Under the pieces are notes generated by a model that was given only the letters and a program-made list of their open reading frames with translations, was not told the origin of the DNA and made no database searches. A program made the translations under genes and the position numbers. This document shows positions 9,829 to 19,962 of a stretch of 64,000 nt of DNA, piece after piece. The stretch spans positions 2,503,501 to 2,567,500 of the forward strand of contig NZ_CP022413.2 in assembly GCF_002222595.2 (NCBI RefSeq), written 5' to 3'. Position 1 is the stretch's first letter. Every line of letters starts with the position of its first letter. This DNA comes from Blautia hansenii DSM 20583. GTDB taxonomy: Bacteria; Bacillota; Clostridia; Lachnospirales; Lachnospiraceae.

Positions 9829-9939
9829 CTCAACTAAGCTCAGACTTCGTCCTTTGGACTTGCCTCGCTAAGGTTCGGGAACGGCCTCGCACTAAATTCG
9901 TGCTGCGCCTACGGCTTGCGCTCATTAAGTGCTTTCGGC
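9829..9939 (-). repeat. Two-hairpin intergenic repeat, copy B (rpsN-rpsH)
   Basis: It begins right after the rpsN stop codon. Hairpin 1 closes with GCACTTAAT/ATTTAGTGC. Hairpin 2 closes with CTTAGC/GCTTAG and has an inner GTCC-AAA-GGAC stem. A short GTTC/GAAC stem lies between them. It aligns with copies A and C over its whole length. Confidence 0.7.
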
Positions 9940-10125
9940 CTACCAGCTTGCTTTTTTAACTCCCGGGATCTGTCCTTTGTATGCTAATTCACGGAAGCAA
10001 ACACGGCAGATACCGTATTTTCTTAAGTAAGCATGTGGACGTCCACAGATACGGCAACGGCTGTATTCTCTTGTGGAGAATTTCTGTTTGCGCTGCTGTT
10101 TAACTTTCATTGCTGTCTTAGCCAT
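9940..10125 (-). CDS. rpsN: 30S ribosomal protein S14, zinc form
   Basis: This is the 61-aa short S14 with two CxxC pairs (CRIC and CRVC) that bind zinc. [24 protein letters not shown] and [27 protein letters not shown] are typical of type Z. It lies 22 nt downstream of rplE. Confidence 0.97.
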   Translation of the reverse strand: MAKTAMKVKQQRKQKFSTREYSRCRICGRPHAYLRKYGICRVCFRELAYKGQIPGVKKASW

Positions 10126-10147
10126 GAATTTTCCCTCCTAATTTATC

Positions 10148-10687
10148 TTACTTTGCAAATGGCATATTAAATAATGTCAATAATTCACGAGCTTCTTCGT
10201 CTGTTTTAGCAGTAGTTACGAAAATAATATCCATACCTCTTACTTTATCGACTTTATCGTATTCCACTTCAGGGAAAATTAACTGCTCTTTGATTCCCAG
10301 TGCGTAGTTTCCTCTGCCGTCAAAAGCATTTGGATTAACGCCGCGGAAGTCACGTACTCGAGGCAGTGCTAAGTTGATGAGACGATCAGCAAATTCATAC
10401 ATTTTTTCGCCTCTTAATGTTACTTTACAACCGATTGGCATACCTTCACGAATTTTGAAGTTAGCAACGGAATTTTTCGCTTTTGTTGTAACAGCTTTCT
10501 GACCTGTGATTAATTCCATATCAGCTACGGCTGCGTCTAACAATTTAGCGTTATCTTTGGCTTCACCTACACCCATGTTAACAACGATTTTGTCGAGTTT
10601 CGGCACTTCCATGATATTCTTATAACCAAACTTTTTGATCATAGCATCTACGATCTCATTTTTGTACATTTCTTTCAGTCTGCTCAC
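10148..10687 (-). CDS. rplE: 50S ribosomal protein L5
   Basis: L5 (179 aa) binds 5S rRNA in the central protuberance. [52 protein letters not shown] and [11 protein letters not shown] are characteristic. Length is normal. Confidence 0.97.
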   Translation of the reverse strand: MSRLKEMYKNEIVDAMIKKFGYKNIMEVPKLDKIVVNMGVGEAKDNAKLLDAAVADMELITGQKAVTTKAKNSVANFKIREGMPIGCKVTLRGEKMYEFADRLINLALPRVRDFRGVNPNAFDGRGNYALGIKEQLIFPEVEYDKVDKVRGMDIIFVTTAKTDEEARELLTLFNMPFAK

Positions 10688-10708
10688 TTTAAATGGCCTC
10701 CTCTCTTA

Positions 10709-11014
10709 TTAATCGATTACTTTGCCTGTAGTTTTAGCAACACGCACTTTTTTACCATCTTCAACTTTAAAGCCTACTCTGGTAGCTTTTCCTTCATGCA
10801 TAACCATTACGTTAGAGGCATCAATCCAAGCTTCTTTATTTACAATACCGCCCTGCTGATTAGCCATGGATGGTTTTGTATGTTTTGTGATCATGTTTAC
10901 GCCTTCAACCAGAACAGCGCCTTTTTTCGGATTAACAGAGATTACTTTTCCTTCTTTGTCTTTATCTTTACCAGCGATAACTTTTACAGTATCACCTTTT
11001 TTAATCTTAAACAT
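10709..11014 (-). CDS. rplX: 50S ribosomal protein L24
   Basis: L24 (101 aa) is an early 50S assembly protein. The N-terminal KOW motif reads [20 protein letters not shown], followed by [14 protein letters not shown]. It is 12 nt after rplN. Confidence 0.97.
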   Translation of the reverse strand: MFKIKKGDTVKVIAGKDKDKEGKVISVNPKKGAVLVEGVNMITKHTKPSMANQQGGIVNKEAWIDASNVMVMHEGKATRVGFKVEDGKKVRVAKTTGKVID

Positions 11015-11026
11015 CAGGCTTACCTC

Positions 11027-11395
11027 CTATAATACTTCCGGAGCTAAGGAAACAATTTTCATAAACTGTTTGTCACGAAGCTCTCTGGCTACTGGTCCAA
11101 AAATACGAGTTCCTTTTGGTGTTTTATCATCTTTGATGATAACAGCAGCGTTTTCATCGAACTTAATGTAAGAACCATCTTTACGACGAACACCTTTTAC
11201 ACTACGAACAACAACGGCTTTCACAACATCGCCTTTTTTCACAACACCGCCTGGTGTTGCATCTTTAACAGTAGCAACGATTACATCACCGATATTAGCA
11301 TATCTTCTAGTAGAACCACCCAAAACACGGATGCAGAGGATTTCTTTTGCACCTGTATTGTCAGCGACTCTAAGTCTACTTTCCTGTTGAATCAT
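11027..11395 (-). CDS. rplN: 50S ribosomal protein L14
   Basis: L14 (122 aa) lies at the subunit interface. [35 protein letters not shown] and [15 protein letters not shown] are diagnostic. It has normal length and position after rpsQ. Confidence 0.98.
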   Translation of the reverse strand: MIQQESRLRVADNTGAKEILCIRVLGGSTRRYANIGDVIVATVKDATPGGVVKKGDVVKAVVVRSVKGVRRKDGSYIKFDENAAVIIKDDKTPKGTRIFGPVARELRDKQFMKIVSLAPEVL

Positions 11396-11416
11396 GCTTA
11401 GATTCCTCCTTACAAA

Positions 11417-11671
11417 TTATTTTGCTCTTTCTACTACTTCAACAAGTCTCCATCTTTTATCTTTAGATAATGGTCTTGTTTCCATAACTTTTACAGTATC
11501 ACCGATTTTGCATGTGTTTTCTTCATCATGCGCTTTTAATTTATATGTTCTCTTTACGATTTTTCCATAAAGAGGATGTTTAACGTGGTTTTCAATAGCT
11601 ACAACAATGGTCTTGTCCATTTTGTCACTTACAACTTTACCAACACGTGTTTTTCTAAGATTTCTTTCCAC
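11417..11671 (-). CDS. rpsQ: 30S ribosomal protein S17
   Basis: S17 (84 aa) is an OB-fold primary 16S binder. [40 protein letters not shown] and [17 protein letters not shown] residues are present. It is followed by rplN after 21 nt. Confidence 0.97.
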   Translation of the reverse strand: MERNLRKTRVGKVVSDKMDKTIVVAIENHVKHPLYGKIVKRTYKLKAHDEENTCKIGDTVKVMETRPLSKDKRWRLVEVVERAK

Positions 11672-11710
11672 GATTATGCTGCTCCTTTCTATTTATGAGG
11701 AAGTAATTCC

Positions 11711-11914
11711 TTATGCATTTGCTTTCTGAGCAATCAAAGTCTGGATTCTAGCGATGTTCTTACGAACTTCTTTAATTCTGCTTGTATTGTCCAGCTGATT
11801 TGTTGCATTCTGAAATCTCAAGTTAAAGAGTTCCTTTTTAGCAGCTACTAATTCTTCCTGTAATTCTGCAGCTGATTTTGTCTTTAAATCTTCTACATAA
11901 TTTTTAATTTTCAC
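11711..11914 (-). CDS. rpmC: 50S ribosomal protein L29 (GTG start)
   Basis: L29 (67 aa) sits by the exit tunnel and helps dock SRP and trigger factor. [20 protein letters not shown] is diagnostic. A GTG at 11921-11923 is possible, but the near-perfect site AAGGCGGTGAT overlaps it. The GTG at 11912-11914 is correctly spaced and gives [11 protein letters not shown]. The gene overlaps the end of rplP by 11 nt. Confidence 0.93.
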   Translation of the reverse strand: MKIKNYVEDLKTKSAAELQEELVAAKKELFNLRFQNATNQLDNTSRIKEVRKNIARIQTLIAQKANA

Positions 11915-12341
11915 TGTTATCACCGCCTTCTAAGTCTGCACGAGAAACGATTTTACATTTACATGGTAATTTGTGCATCGCAAGACGTAACGCTTCACGA
12001 GCTGTTTCTTCCGGAACACCTGCGATTTCAAACATTACTCTGCCTGGCTTTACAACTGCTACCCAGTATTCTAAGGCACCTTTACCGGAACCCATACGTG
12101 TTTCTGCTGGTTTTGCTGTTACTGGTTTATCTGGGAAAATCTTAATCCATACTTTACCGCCACGTTTGATATAACGAGTCATGGCAACACGGGCTGCTTC
12201 GATCTGATTAGAACGAATCCAGCATGGTTCAGTTGCTACTAAACCGAATTCACCGTAGTTGATTTTATTTCCTCTTAATGCTTTTCCTTTCATGGATCCG
12301 CGGAATTGTTTACGACGTTTAACTCTTTTTGGCATTAACAT
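11904..12341 (-). CDS. rplP: 50S ribosomal protein L16
   Basis: L16 (145 aa) helps shape the A-site tRNA cleft. The [19 protein letters not shown] start matches the family, so the first ATG is kept. [20 protein letters not shown] and [18 protein letters not shown] are characteristic. It follows rpsC by 2 nt. Confidence 0.97.
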   Translation of the reverse strand: MLMPKRVKRRKQFRGSMKGKALRGNKINYGEFGLVATEPCWIRSNQIEAARVAMTRYIKRGGKVWIKIFPDKPVTAKPAETRMGSGKGALEYWVAVVKPGRVMFEIAGVPEETAREALRLAMHKLPCKCKIVSRADLEGGDNSEN

Positions 12342-12343
12342 AA

Positions 12344-13000
12344 TTATTTATCGCTCCCTTCCTTAGTTCCTTTTGTTGGAAGTACTTCGCCATTGTAGAT
12401 CCATGCTTTTACGCCAACTTTGCCGTAAGTTGTATCTGCTTCAGCGAAACCATAGTCGATATCTGCTCTTAATGTCTGAAGTGGAATAGTACCTTCGCTG
12501 TAGAACTCTGTACGAGCCATATCAGCACCACCAAGACGTCCGGATACAGCTGTTTTGATACCTTTAGCACCAGCTTTCATTGTTCTGGACATTGTAGATT
12601 TCATAGCACGACGGAAAGAAATACGGTTTTCTAACTGTAATGCAATATTTTCAGCTACTAACTGAGCATCTTTGTCTGGTCTTTTTACTTCTTTAATATC
12701 AACAACTAATTTTTTATCTGTGAATTTCTGTAATTCAACTTTAACTTTTTCAATTTCTGCTCCGCCTTTACCAATTACAACACCTGGTTTAGCAGTGTAG
12801 ATAATGATTTTCACTCTGTCAGATGCTCTTTCGATTTCAATCTTGGAAACACCTGCGCTGTATAATTTCTTTTTCAGGTATGTTCTGATGTTGTAGTCTT
12901 CTACTAAGTTATCAGCGAAATCGCCTTCAGCATACCATTTGGAATCCCAGTCTTTGATAACTCCGACTCTGAGTCCGTGTGGGTTAACTTTCTGTCCCAT
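12344..13000 (-). CDS. rpsC: 30S ribosomal protein S3
   Basis: S3 (218 aa) lines the mRNA entry tunnel. [18 protein letters not shown] opens it; the KH domain has [17 protein letters not shown], and the C-terminal domain has [20 protein letters not shown]. Length is normal. Confidence 0.97.
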   Translation of the reverse strand: MGQKVNPHGLRVGVIKDWDSKWYAEGDFADNLVEDYNIRTYLKKKLYSAGVSKIEIERASDRVKIIIYTAKPGVVIGKGGAEIEKVKVELQKFTDKKLVVDIKEVKRPDKDAQLVAENIALQLENRISFRRAMKSTMSRTMKAGAKGIKTAVSGRLGGADMARTEFYSEGTIPLQTLRADIDYGFAEADTTYGKVGVKAWIYNGEVLPTKGTKEGSDK

Positions 13001-13011
13001 GATAGTCCTCC

Positions 13012-13398
13012 TTATCTTTCATCCAACACAACAGTGATATGGCAGTTTCTCTTTTCAATTCTGTAAGCTCTACCCTGAGCTCTTGGTTTAATTCTCTTCA
13101 TTGTAGGTGCTTTGTTAGCGTAGCACTCTGCAATGTAAAGATTTTCCGGATTCATACCATTGTTATTTTCAGCGTTTGCGATTGCTGATTCTAATAATTT
13201 TTTGATTACGCTGGAAGCGTATCTTGGGTTATATGTTAAGATACCCAGTGCTGTCTGAACATCTTTACCACGAATTACATCCAGTACATAGCAAGCTTTC
13301 TGTACGGACATTCTTGCGTAGGATAATTTTGCAGACGGTCTTGTATCTTTATTAGCATTTCTTGCTCTTTTAATCTGACTTCTATGTCCTTTTGCCAT
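13012..13398 (-). CDS. rplV: 50S ribosomal protein L22
   Basis: L22 (128 aa) has an extended loop that lines the exit tunnel near the macrolide site. [20 protein letters not shown] and the [18 protein letters not shown] loop are diagnostic. It is 11 nt upstream of rpsC. Confidence 0.97.
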   Translation of the reverse strand: MAKGHRSQIKRARNANKDTRPSAKLSYARMSVQKACYVLDVIRGKDVQTALGILTYNPRYASSVIKKLLESAIANAENNNGMNPENLYIAECYANKAPTMKRIKPRAQGRAYRIEKRNCHITVVLDER

Positions 13399-13420
13399 GA
13401 TAAAAGCCTCCTTTCAAATA

Positions 13421-13702
13421 TTAGCGAACACCTGATTTTTTCTCGTCTTTTCCGTGTCCTCTGTATGTTCTTGTTGCTACGAACTCACCGAGTTTGTGAC
13501 CAACCATATCTTCTGTTACATATACTGGCACATGTTTTCTTCCATCATGAACAGCGATTGTGTGTCCAACGAAAGAAGGGAAAATTGTGGAACGACGTGA
13601 CCATGTTTTAATAACTGTCTTATCTCCAGCAGCATTCATAGCATCTACTTTTTTCAGTAAGCTTTCATCTGCGAACGGTCCTTTTTTTAATGAACGAGCC
13701 AT
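13421..13702 (-). CDS. rpsS: 30S ribosomal protein S19
   Basis: S19 (93 aa) sits in the 30S head with S13. [40 protein letters not shown] and [19 protein letters not shown] are characteristic. Confidence 0.98.
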   Translation of the reverse strand: MARSLKKGPFADESLLKKVDAMNAAGDKTVIKTWSRRSTIFPSFVGHTIAVHDGRKHVPVYVTEDMVGHKLGEFVATRTYRGHGKDEKKSGVR

Positions 13703-13716
13703 TGTCTTACCTCCTA

Positions 13717-14562
13717 CTATTTAGCTAATGTTTTACCATCTCGTCTTCTTACGATTAACTTGTTAGACTGTTTCTTTTTCTTTCTTGTCTTCAAGCCAAG
13801 AGCTGGTTTGCCCCATGGTGTACATGGACCTGGGCGTCCGATACCAGTCTTACCTTCACCACCACCGTGTGGATGGTCATTCGGGTTCATAACAGAACCA
13901 CGAACTGTAGGTCTGATACCCATGTGACGTTTACGTCCTGCTTTACCAATGTTGATAAGGCTGTGCTCGCCATTTCCTACAACGCCGATAGAAGCGCGGC
14001 AGTTTAATGGAACCATTCTCATTTCACCAGATGGCAGACGAAGTGTTGCATATTTACCTTCTTTTGCCATTAACTGTGCTCCGTTACCAGCAGAACGAAC
14101 TAACTGTCCGCCTTTTCCTGGATACAGTTCAACGTTGTGTACCATAGTACCAACTGGAATTTCAGATAATGGTAAGCAGTTACCTGTTCTAACTTCTGCG
14201 TTAGCACCATTCATAACTTTCATACCAACTTTTAATCCTTCAGGAGCTAAGATGTATGCTTTTTCACCATCAGCATAAGCGATTAAAGCGATGTTAGCTG
14301 TTCTGTTTGGATCGTATTCGATTGTTTTAACAACTGCAGGTACATCATCTTTTCTTCTCTTGAAATCGATAATTCTATATTTTCTTCTGCTTCCGCCTCC
14401 GCGGTGTCTAACTGTAATTTTACCCTGATTATTACGTCCAGCATTTTTCTTTAAGGACACTACCAGAGATTTCTCCGGTGTAGAAGTTGTGATTTCAGAG
14501 AAATCAGAACCTGTCATGTGTCTTCTGGAAGGTGTATATGGGCTATATGTTTTAATTCCCAT
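13717..14562 (-). CDS. rplB: 50S ribosomal protein L2
   Basis: L2 (281 aa) supports subunit joining and the peptidyl transferase centre. The start is taken at 14560-14562 because AAAGGAGAG lies 6 nt before it and the protein then begins [14 protein letters not shown], as in the family; six in-frame codons upstream are excluded. [17 protein letters not shown] and the conserved [15 protein letters not shown] near the end are present. Confidence 0.97.
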   Translation of the reverse strand: MGIKTYSPYTPSRRHMTGSDFSEITTSTPEKSLVVSLKKNAGRNNQGKITVRHRGGGSRRKYRIIDFKRRKDDVPAVVKTIEYDPNRTANIALIAYADGEKAYILAPEGLKVGMKVMNGANAEVRTGNCLPLSEIPVGTMVHNVELYPGKGGQLVRSAGNGAQLMAKEGKYATLRLPSGEMRMVPLNCRASIGVVGNGEHSLINIGKAGRKRHMGIRPTVRGSVMNPNDHPHGGGEGKTGIGRPGPCTPWGKPALGLKTRKKKKQSNKLIVRRRDGKTLAK

Positions 14563-14681
14563 TACTAGCTCTCCTTTCATAATCCACCAGTCTCAACTCA
14601 TCCTGGTGTTTCTTTGCCGCAGCCAAATATCGGATTATTTTTTCTCGACTGCTCAGTTTCTATATTTAACGGGTTTGTTCA
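14563..14681 (-). other. rplW-rplB gap, part downstream of the repeat
   Basis: About 120 nt next to repeat copy C, ending in the rplB ribosome binding site. A small CACCAG/CTGGTG hairpin lies around 14585-14608. Nothing else was recognised. Confidence 0.5.
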
Positions 14682-14783
14682 CTCAACTAAATTCGGCTTT
14701 CGCTCACGCTCAGCCTCATTAAGGTTCGTGAACGGGGTCCGACTAAGGCTCATCTATCGCCTTCGGCTCTGTTTCGCCAAATC
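14682..14783 (-). repeat. Two-hairpin intergenic repeat, copy C (rplW-rplB)
   Basis: It starts at the rplW stop codon. Hairpin 1 is capped by GCC-GAA-GGC. Hairpin 2 closes with CTTAAT/ATTTAG, where copies A and B have CTTAGC/GCTTAG. Two G-C pairs are therefore replaced by two A-T pairs, so pairing is kept. Confidence 0.7.
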
Positions 14784-15083
14784 TTATAACCCCTCGAAGA
14801 TTTCAATATCTTTGCTATCTTCTGTTAATGTAACGATAGCTTTTTTTGTTTTAGCTGTTTTACCAAAAGTCATACCGCGTCTTTTTGTTTTTCCGTCTAA
14901 GTTCATTGTGTTTACGCTTTTTACTTTTGTTCCTTCGAACATTTTTTCAACAGCTTCTTTAATCATTGTTTTGTTTGCTTCAGTGTGAACTAAGAAAGTA
15001 TATTTTTTCTCGCCCATAGCAGCCATACTTTTTTCAGTTACAACTGGTTTCAGGATTACATCATAATACTTTACGTTTGCCAT
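14784..15083 (-). CDS. rplW: 50S ribosomal protein L23
   Basis: L23 (99 aa) is the exit-tunnel docking site for trigger factor and [40 protein letters not shown] and [19 protein letters not shown] are typical. It overlaps rplD as TAATG. Confidence 0.97.
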   Translation of the reverse strand: MANVKYYDVILKPVVTEKSMAAMGEKKYTFLVHTEANKTMIKEAVEKMFEGTKVKSVNTMNLDGKTKRRGMTFGKTAKTKKAIVTLTEDSKDIEIFEGL

Positions 15084-15703
15084 TATGCGTATACCTCCTC
15101 AATTGCTGCAGCAGAAGCTTTTGTTAAGATTACTGTGTTGTATTTCAGAACATCATATACATTGATTGTATTTGGTAATGCTGTAACAACATCAGGAATG
15201 TTTCTTGTAGATAATACTACGTTTGCATCATTGTCAGCTAAAACAACTAATGCTTTAGAAACATTTAAGTTATTTAAAACATTCTGCATTGCTTTTGTTT
15301 TTACTTCATCTAATTTTAATTCATCAAGAACGATAAGCTTGTTTTCCTGTACTCTGCTTGTAAGAACAGATTTTAAAGCTGCACGTCTTTCTTTTTTATT
15401 CATTTTCAGAGAATAATCTCTTGGTGTTGGTGCGAATACAACTCCACCACCAGCCCACTGCGGAGATCTTGTTGAACCCTGTCTTGCATGACCAGTTCCT
15501 TTCTGTCTCCAAGGTTTTCTTCCACCACCGGAAACTTCAGAACGTGTTTTTGCTTTCTGTGTTCCCTGACGATTATTTGCAAGCTGACGAACAACAGCTA
15601 AATGTACTAAGTGATCGTTGATTTCAACACCGAACACAGCATCGTTTAATTCCATTGTTCCAACTTCTTTGCCTTCCATATTATAAACAGATACGTTTGC
15701 CAT
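15083..15703 (-). CDS. rplD: 50S ribosomal protein L4
   Basis: L4 (206 aa) has a tunnel-lining loop and in E. coli also represses the S10 operon. [20 protein letters not shown], then [13 protein letters not shown], is the conserved loop. Length is normal. Its potential regulatory target here would be the structured leader at 16828-17050. Confidence 0.97.
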   Translation of the reverse strand: MANVSVYNMEGKEVGTMELNDAVFGVEINDHLVHLAVVRQLANNRQGTQKAKTRSEVSGGGRKPWRQKGTGHARQGSTRSPQWAGGGVVFAPTPRDYSLKMNKKERRAALKSVLTSRVQENKLIVLDELKLDEVKTKAMQNVLNNLNVSKALVVLADNDANVVLSTRNIPDVVTALPNTINVYDVLKYNTVILTKASAAAIEEVYA

Positions 15704-15732
15704 TTTATGTGGTCCTCCTTTCCAACGAAAAC

Positions 15733-16362
15733 TTATTTACCGCATTTAACTGTTTCTTTGATTGTAACTAAGGATTTTTTAGGTCCTGGCACTGCACCTT
15801 TAACTAACAGTAAGTTGTTTTCAGCATCAACTCTTACAACTTCTAAGTTCTGAACAGTTACTCTTACATGTCCCATGTGACCTGGCATTCTTTTTCCTTT
15901 AAATACTTTTGAAGGATCAGAACAAGCACCGTTTGAACCTGCATGACGATGATATTTAGAACCATGAGCCATAGGTCCTCTGGACTGTCCATGTCTTTTG
16001 ATAGCGCCCTGGAATCCTTTACCTTTGCTTGTTGCAGTAACATCAATTTTGTCTCCTGCTGCAAAGATATCAGCTTTGATTTCCTGTCCTAATGTGTATT
16101 CGCCTTCTAATTTTAATTCTCTGACGAATCTCTTGCAGGAAACACCAGCTTTTTCAAAGTGTCCTTTCATTGGTTTGTTGACAATATTTTCTCTCTTATC
16201 GCCAAAACCAACCTGTACTGCTTCGTAACCGTCATTGTCCATTGTCTTAACCTGTGTTACTACACAAGGTCCAGCCTGCAATACAGTTACTGGAGTTAAA
16301 ACTCCGTCTTCGTTGAAGATTTGAGTCATTCCGACTTTAGTAGCTAAGATTGCTTTCTTCAT
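15733..16362 (-). CDS. rplC: 50S ribosomal protein L3
   Basis: L3 (209 aa) is an early assembly protein reaching the peptidyl transferase centre. [15 protein letters not shown] opens it; [20 protein letters not shown] and [20 protein letters not shown] are diagnostic. Confidence 0.97.
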   Translation of the reverse strand: MKKAILATKVGMTQIFNEDGVLTPVTVLQAGPCVVTQVKTMDNDGYEAVQVGFGDKRENIVNKPMKGHFEKAGVSCKRFVRELKLEGEYTLGQEIKADIFAAGDKIDVTATSKGKGFQGAIKRHGQSRGPMAHGSKYHRHAGSNGACSDPSKVFKGKRMPGHMGHVRVTVQNLEVVRVDAENNLLLVKGAVPGPKKSLVTIKETVKCGK

Positions 16363-16509
16363 TCTTTTTACCTCCTGTGAATCTACAGCGGATTACACTG
16401 TGATGTGCAATCATCCTAGACAAACAGTCAACATAAGTGGATGCTTAAAGCATTGCTTCTATATCAACCTTGTAAGGATAATCTCTCTTAACCTTAAACA
16501 GAACTTTTT
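16363..16509 (-). other. rpsJ-rplC intergenic region with small hairpins
   Basis: This 147-nt gap is longer than usual. It contains an ATGCT-TAA-AGCAT hairpin around 16450-16462 and an imperfect GGAT..ATCC hairpin around 16390-16415. It does not align with repeat copies A to C. Confidence 0.4.
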
Positions 16510-16827
16510 TTATTTCTGTTTCATTTTGATATCAATATAAACACCAGCTGGCATTTCAAGACGTGCCAGAGCATCAACAGTTTTCTGTGTAGGTGCAATG
16601 ATATCAATCAGTCTTTTGTGAGTTCTCTGTTCGAACTGTTCTCTGGAGTCTTTATATTTGTGAACCGCACGTAAGATTGTTACTACTTCTTTCTTTGTAG
16701 GAAGTGGTACCGGTCCACTAACAGTTGCTCCATTCTTTTTAACAGTTTCGATAATTTTGCCTGCTGACGCATCTACTAACTGATGGTCATAAGCTTTCAA
16801 AGTGATTCTCATTACTTGACTTGCCAT
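16510..16827 (-). CDS. rpsJ: 30S ribosomal protein S10
   Basis: S10 (105 aa; also NusE, the transcription-antitermination partner of NusB and NusG) opens the operon. [36 protein letters not shown] and [17 protein letters not shown] are diagnostic. A strong AAGGAGGAG site precedes the ATG. Confidence 0.97.
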   Translation of the reverse strand: MASQVMRITLKAYDHQLVDASAGKIIETVKKNGATVSGPVPLPTKKEVVTILRAVHKYKDSREQFEQRTHKRLIDIIAPTQKTVDALARLEMPAGVYIDIKMKQK

Positions 16828-17050
16828 AAAAAAAGTCTCCTCCTTTTCGCACTTTTAATTAGTACGACAAGCGGCGACTGTACACATTCCCGTGTGTGTC
16901 ATCTCAAAGCTACACACACTCCCACCCTTAGTGGTAAGTCTTTAGATGTAATACAGTGACTTGTCGTCAGTTTCCTAACTTGACATTCGCTCCGCGGAAA
17001 ACCTGCCGTAAGGCAGCAACCTCACACTTCATAGCTATCATGTCACAGCA
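16828..17050 (-). promoter_or_regulatory. Structured 5' leader of the S10 operon
   Basis: The leader is about 220 nt from the predicted start site to rpsJ. On the minus strand an 8-bp closing stem ACGACAAG/CTTGTCGT (about 16864-16871 and 16969-16976) encloses a CCAC-TAAG-GTGG hairpin and a TGTGTGT/ACACACA hairpin, giving a branched fold. A CTGCC-TTAC-GGCAG hairpin lies nearer the 5' end. It may be an autoregulatory site (L4 in E. coli); the ligand is unknown here. Confidence 0.6.
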
Positions 17051-17056
17051 AAAGTA

Positions 17057-17085
17057 AGTATACTGGAAGTTTTTCCATATTGCAA
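17057..17085 (-). promoter_or_regulatory. Sigma-A promoter of the S10-spc operon
   Basis: TTGCAA (17080-17085) and TATACT (17057-17062) are 17 nt apart, with an A/T-rich tract upstream. It shares the CTTGCAAT block with the alpha-operon promoter. Confidence 0.85.
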
Positions 17086-17174
17086 GTCTTTTTTCAATTA
17101 TTTTTGTATTTTCTTTGTATTTTTTTCAGTACATAAAATCCTATCCAAAATATCCTTTTCTATATAGCAGAAAA

Positions 17175-17198
17175 CGCCATACCCTTTAAGGCATGGCG
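17175..17198 (-). terminator. Rho-independent terminator
   Basis: CGCCATGCC and its near-complement GGTATGGCG flank a short loop, followed by TTTTCT on the minus strand, directly after the gene ending at 17208. Confidence 0.8.
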
Positions 17199-17207
17199 CT
17201 CTTTTCA

Positions 17208-18404
17208 TTATAATAAGTCTGAATAATCAAGAAGGGTTACTTCGTTTTCTTCATCCTTTTTCACTTCCGGTTCTTCACCGGCTGCTGCTGCTTTTGCCAG
17301 CAGCTCGTTTAAGCTAGGTGTCTTTGGAACAGCATTTACATTTACAGGAATTTCTTCTTCCTCAGATAATTGAACTTCCGTTTCTTCTGTCGGTGTTTCT
17401 TCTATTATAATATCCTCTGCAATATCTTCCGGCATATCTGCCTCAATATTTTCAACCGCCTGTGTTTCCTCAGCCTCAGGTTCTAATTCTGTTTCTGCTG
17501 CGAATTCCTGTACCTCAGGCTCTTCTGCCGTTTCAAGCGTTCCTTCTGCTTCCTGTACTGCTTTTTCCAGCTCCTCTGCATCCGGCATAACCACCGTTGC
17601 ATCCGGAACGTTCTCAGGCTCACTCACCTGCGCAATTCCCGAAGCGATAGAAGACATTGCATCCTTCATAGCCTCATCAAAGCCCTGAAGCTCCTGTTCC
17701 GGTTCGGAAGCTGCCGGTTCGGAAAATGTATTTTCCGGAACAAAAACATCATTCATATCTTCCTGTTCCTGCTCTTCCTCATCATCCTCTTCCAGTAAGC
17801 CTTTTTTCTCCAATTTACGTCTCCGCTTTTCCTCTTTTTTCAGACGACGGCGTTCCCAGTATCCCGGTTCATCCTCTTCATCCTCGTCGTCTTCTTCCTC
17901 ATATTCCTCTTCATCCTCTTCTTCGTCATCATCGCCTCTGCGAAGCACCTCAGAAAGAATAAATAAAATAATCAGAAGAATAATCACTGCACCTACCACC
18001 ATCAAGCCTGTTTTGCTCTGTAAAGCGATGGCTGCATATCCGATAAACGGAATTGTTATCACTGCCTTTGACACTTTATCCTGCAATGTAATGCTTTCCG
18101 CATCATTGTTTTTGTTGTATACGTCTTTCACTTTATAAGAACCTGCTGTTGTGTCCATATCCTGAATTTCGTATACATACTGAGCAGAACCTTCCATATA
18201 AAGAATTTTATCTTCTTTTTTCAGCTTTTCCGTATCTACTTGTCTGCCGTAAGCAACCGCTCCCACAGGAAGGTTGGTTTCTATATTCGAGTTATCATTT
18301 ATAACAGTGTCCACACCTAACAAAGGAGGCACTAAAAGCGCTGCCGCCACGACTATGGACAGGAGAACCACCAGGTTCACAATAAATTTCAATACTTTTG
18401 ACAT
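17208..18404 (-). CDS. Signal-peptidase-I-like (SipW-type) membrane protein lacking catalytic residues, long acidic tail
   Basis: This is a 398-aa protein. A first membrane helix (about 5-29) is followed by an extracytoplasmic S26-like domain: IETNLPVGAVAYGRQVDTEKLKKEDKILY, then VSKAVITIPFIGYAAIALQSKTG and a second helix (about 133-155), the layout of SipW-type signal peptidases. Asn40 stands where the SGSMEP nucleophile Ser is expected, and the HR motif reads YEI, so catalysis is unlikely. The cytoplasmic half is extremely acidic with one RRRLKKEEKRRRK patch. Start: ATG at 18404 behind AAGGAG, not the earlier in-frame ATG. The role is unknown; it may bind rather than cleave. Confidence 0.6.
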   Translation of the reverse strand: MSKVLKFIVNLVVLLSIVVAAALLVPPLLGVDTVINDNSNIETNLPVGAVAYGRQVDTEKLKKEDKILYMEGSAQYVYEIQDMDTTAGSYKVKDVYNKNNDAESITLQDKVSKAVITIPFIGYAAIALQSKTGLMVVGAVIILLIILFILSEVLRRGDDDEEEDEEEYEEEDDEDEEDEPGYWERRRLKKEEKRRRKLEKKGLLEEDDEEEQEQEDMNDVFVPENTFSEPAASEPEQELQGFDEAMKDAMSSIASGIAQVSEPENVPDATVVMPDAEELEKAVQEAEGTLETAEEPEVQEFAAETELEPEAEETQAVENIEADMPEDIAEDIIIEETPTEETEVQLSEEEEIPVNVNAVPKTPSLNELLAKAAAAGEEPEVKKDEENEVTLLDYSDLL

Positions 18405-18498
18405 TTGTGTACTCCTTACTTTACAGCTTCGCCGCATAGTTTCATAATATACTTTATATTAACATCTTTCAGCGAAGATGTATAGAGTCAATTTATAT

Positions 18499-19872
18499 TT
18501 ACATATCTTTCAGAAATGCACAATAACCTCTGTATGCTTCATAAATATCCACTTTACTTGCAATTTCCCATGGTGCGTGCATATTCAATACCGGCACTCC
18601 GCAGTCAATTACTTCCATATTATAGTTTGCCAGAATGTATGCGATTGTTCCGCCGCCGCCCTGGTCAACCTTTCCAAGCTCTGCTGTCTGGAATGCCACA
18701 TGATTGTCATCCATAACCTTACGCAGCTTTGCTATGTATTCCGGATTTGCATCATTAGAACCGCTCTTTCCTCTGGAACCGGTATATTTATTAAAGGTAA
18801 TGCCGTGACCTAAGTATGCGCTGTTTTTCTTTTCCATTACTTCCGGGAAGTTCGGGTCAAAGCCAGCGCTTACATCAGAGGACAGCATCATAGAATTTTT
18901 CAGCGCTCTTCGTAAAAGCAGCTCACTGTACTGATTTGCCGCATACATTACCTCTGCTGTGGCGTTTTCGAAGAAACGTGACTGCATACCGGTCGCTCCC
19001 ACACTTCCGATTTCTTCTTTATCTACTAAAAGGCATACCGCTGTATATTTTACTTTATCCTGTGCCAGCATTGCTTCAAAGGACGGATAAGCGCAAACTC
19101 TGTCATCATGTCCGTATCCCATAATCATGCTTCTGTCAAATCCGTAGTCTCTGGCTTTTCCTGCCGGAACAACTTCAAATTCTGCGGAAAGGAAATCTTC
19201 CTCTTCCATATCATATTTTTCTTTTAAAATCTGAAGAATTTGTGCTTTTACCGGTTCTTCCTCCTCACCGGAAAGAGGAATACTTCCTACCAGTACATTG
19301 AGATTTTCCCCTTCTACCACTTCTGCCGCAGGTTTCTGAAGCTGCTTTGCAGAAAGATGGATTAATAAATCAGAAATTCCGAAAACAGGATCTGTTTCAT
19401 CCTCTCCAATGACAACCTGAACCAGCTGTCCGTCTTTCTTTGCCACAACCCCGTGTAATGCCAAAGGAATTGTCACCCACTGATATTTCTTTACTCCGCC
19501 GTAGTAATGTGTATCTAAAAGAGCCAGCTCCTGATCTTCGTACAATGGATTTTGTTTTAAATCGATACGAGGAGAGTCTACATGAGCGCCTAAAATTCTC
19601 ATGCCCTTTTCCATTGGTTCTTCACCGATAATGTACATTGCCAGAGTTTTATCCATATTGTTGGCATAAACCTTATCTCCTGCCTGCAATGTTTCCTTAT
19701 TTGCAATGATATCATCAAGATTGCGGTAGCCTGCTGCCTTTGCCTGAGAAATCATTTCTGAAATACATTCACGCTCTGTCTTGCAGTTACTGATAAAAGC
19801 TTTATACTTTTCGTTAAACTGAAATACCTCTGTTGTATCTGTGTATTTTTTCCACGCATTTTCTGTCTTCAT
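18499..19872 (-). CDS. M18-family aminopeptidase
   Basis: This 457-aa cytosolic zinc aminopeptidase of the aspartyl aminopeptidase type removes N-terminal (often acidic) residues from peptides. Metal-site motifs are ILGAHVDSPRID, YGHDDRVCAYPSFEAM, LLVDKEEIGSVGATGMQS, DVSAGFDPNFPE and the late NMHAPWEIASKVDIYEAYRGY. AGGAGG precedes the ATG by 9 nt. It appears monocistronic. Confidence 0.9.
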   Translation of the reverse strand: MKTENAWKKYTDTTEVFQFNEKYKAFISNCKTERECISEMISQAKAAGYRNLDDIIANKETLQAGDKVYANNMDKTLAMYIIGEEPMEKGMRILGAHVDSPRIDLKQNPLYEDQELALLDTHYYGGVKKYQWVTIPLALHGVVAKKDGQLVQVVIGEDETDPVFGISDLLIHLSAKQLQKPAAEVVEGENLNVLVGSIPLSGEEEEPVKAQILQILKEKYDMEEEDFLSAEFEVVPAGKARDYGFDRSMIMGYGHDDRVCAYPSFEAMLAQDKVKYTAVCLLVDKEEIGSVGATGMQSRFFENATAEVMYAANQYSELLLRRALKNSMMLSSDVSAGFDPNFPEVMEKKNSAYLGHGITFNKYTGSRGKSGSNDANPEYIAKLRKVMDDNHVAFQTAELGKVDQGGGGTIAYILANYNMEVIDCGVPVLNMHAPWEIASKVDIYEAYRGYCAFLKDM

Positions 19873-19962
19873 GTCTAAAAACCTCCTGTTCTTTCATCTT
19901 TCTCGATTTTACTACATCTTTGTTCTGATTGCAAGATGGAACGCTTTTCCGTAAAACCAAAA

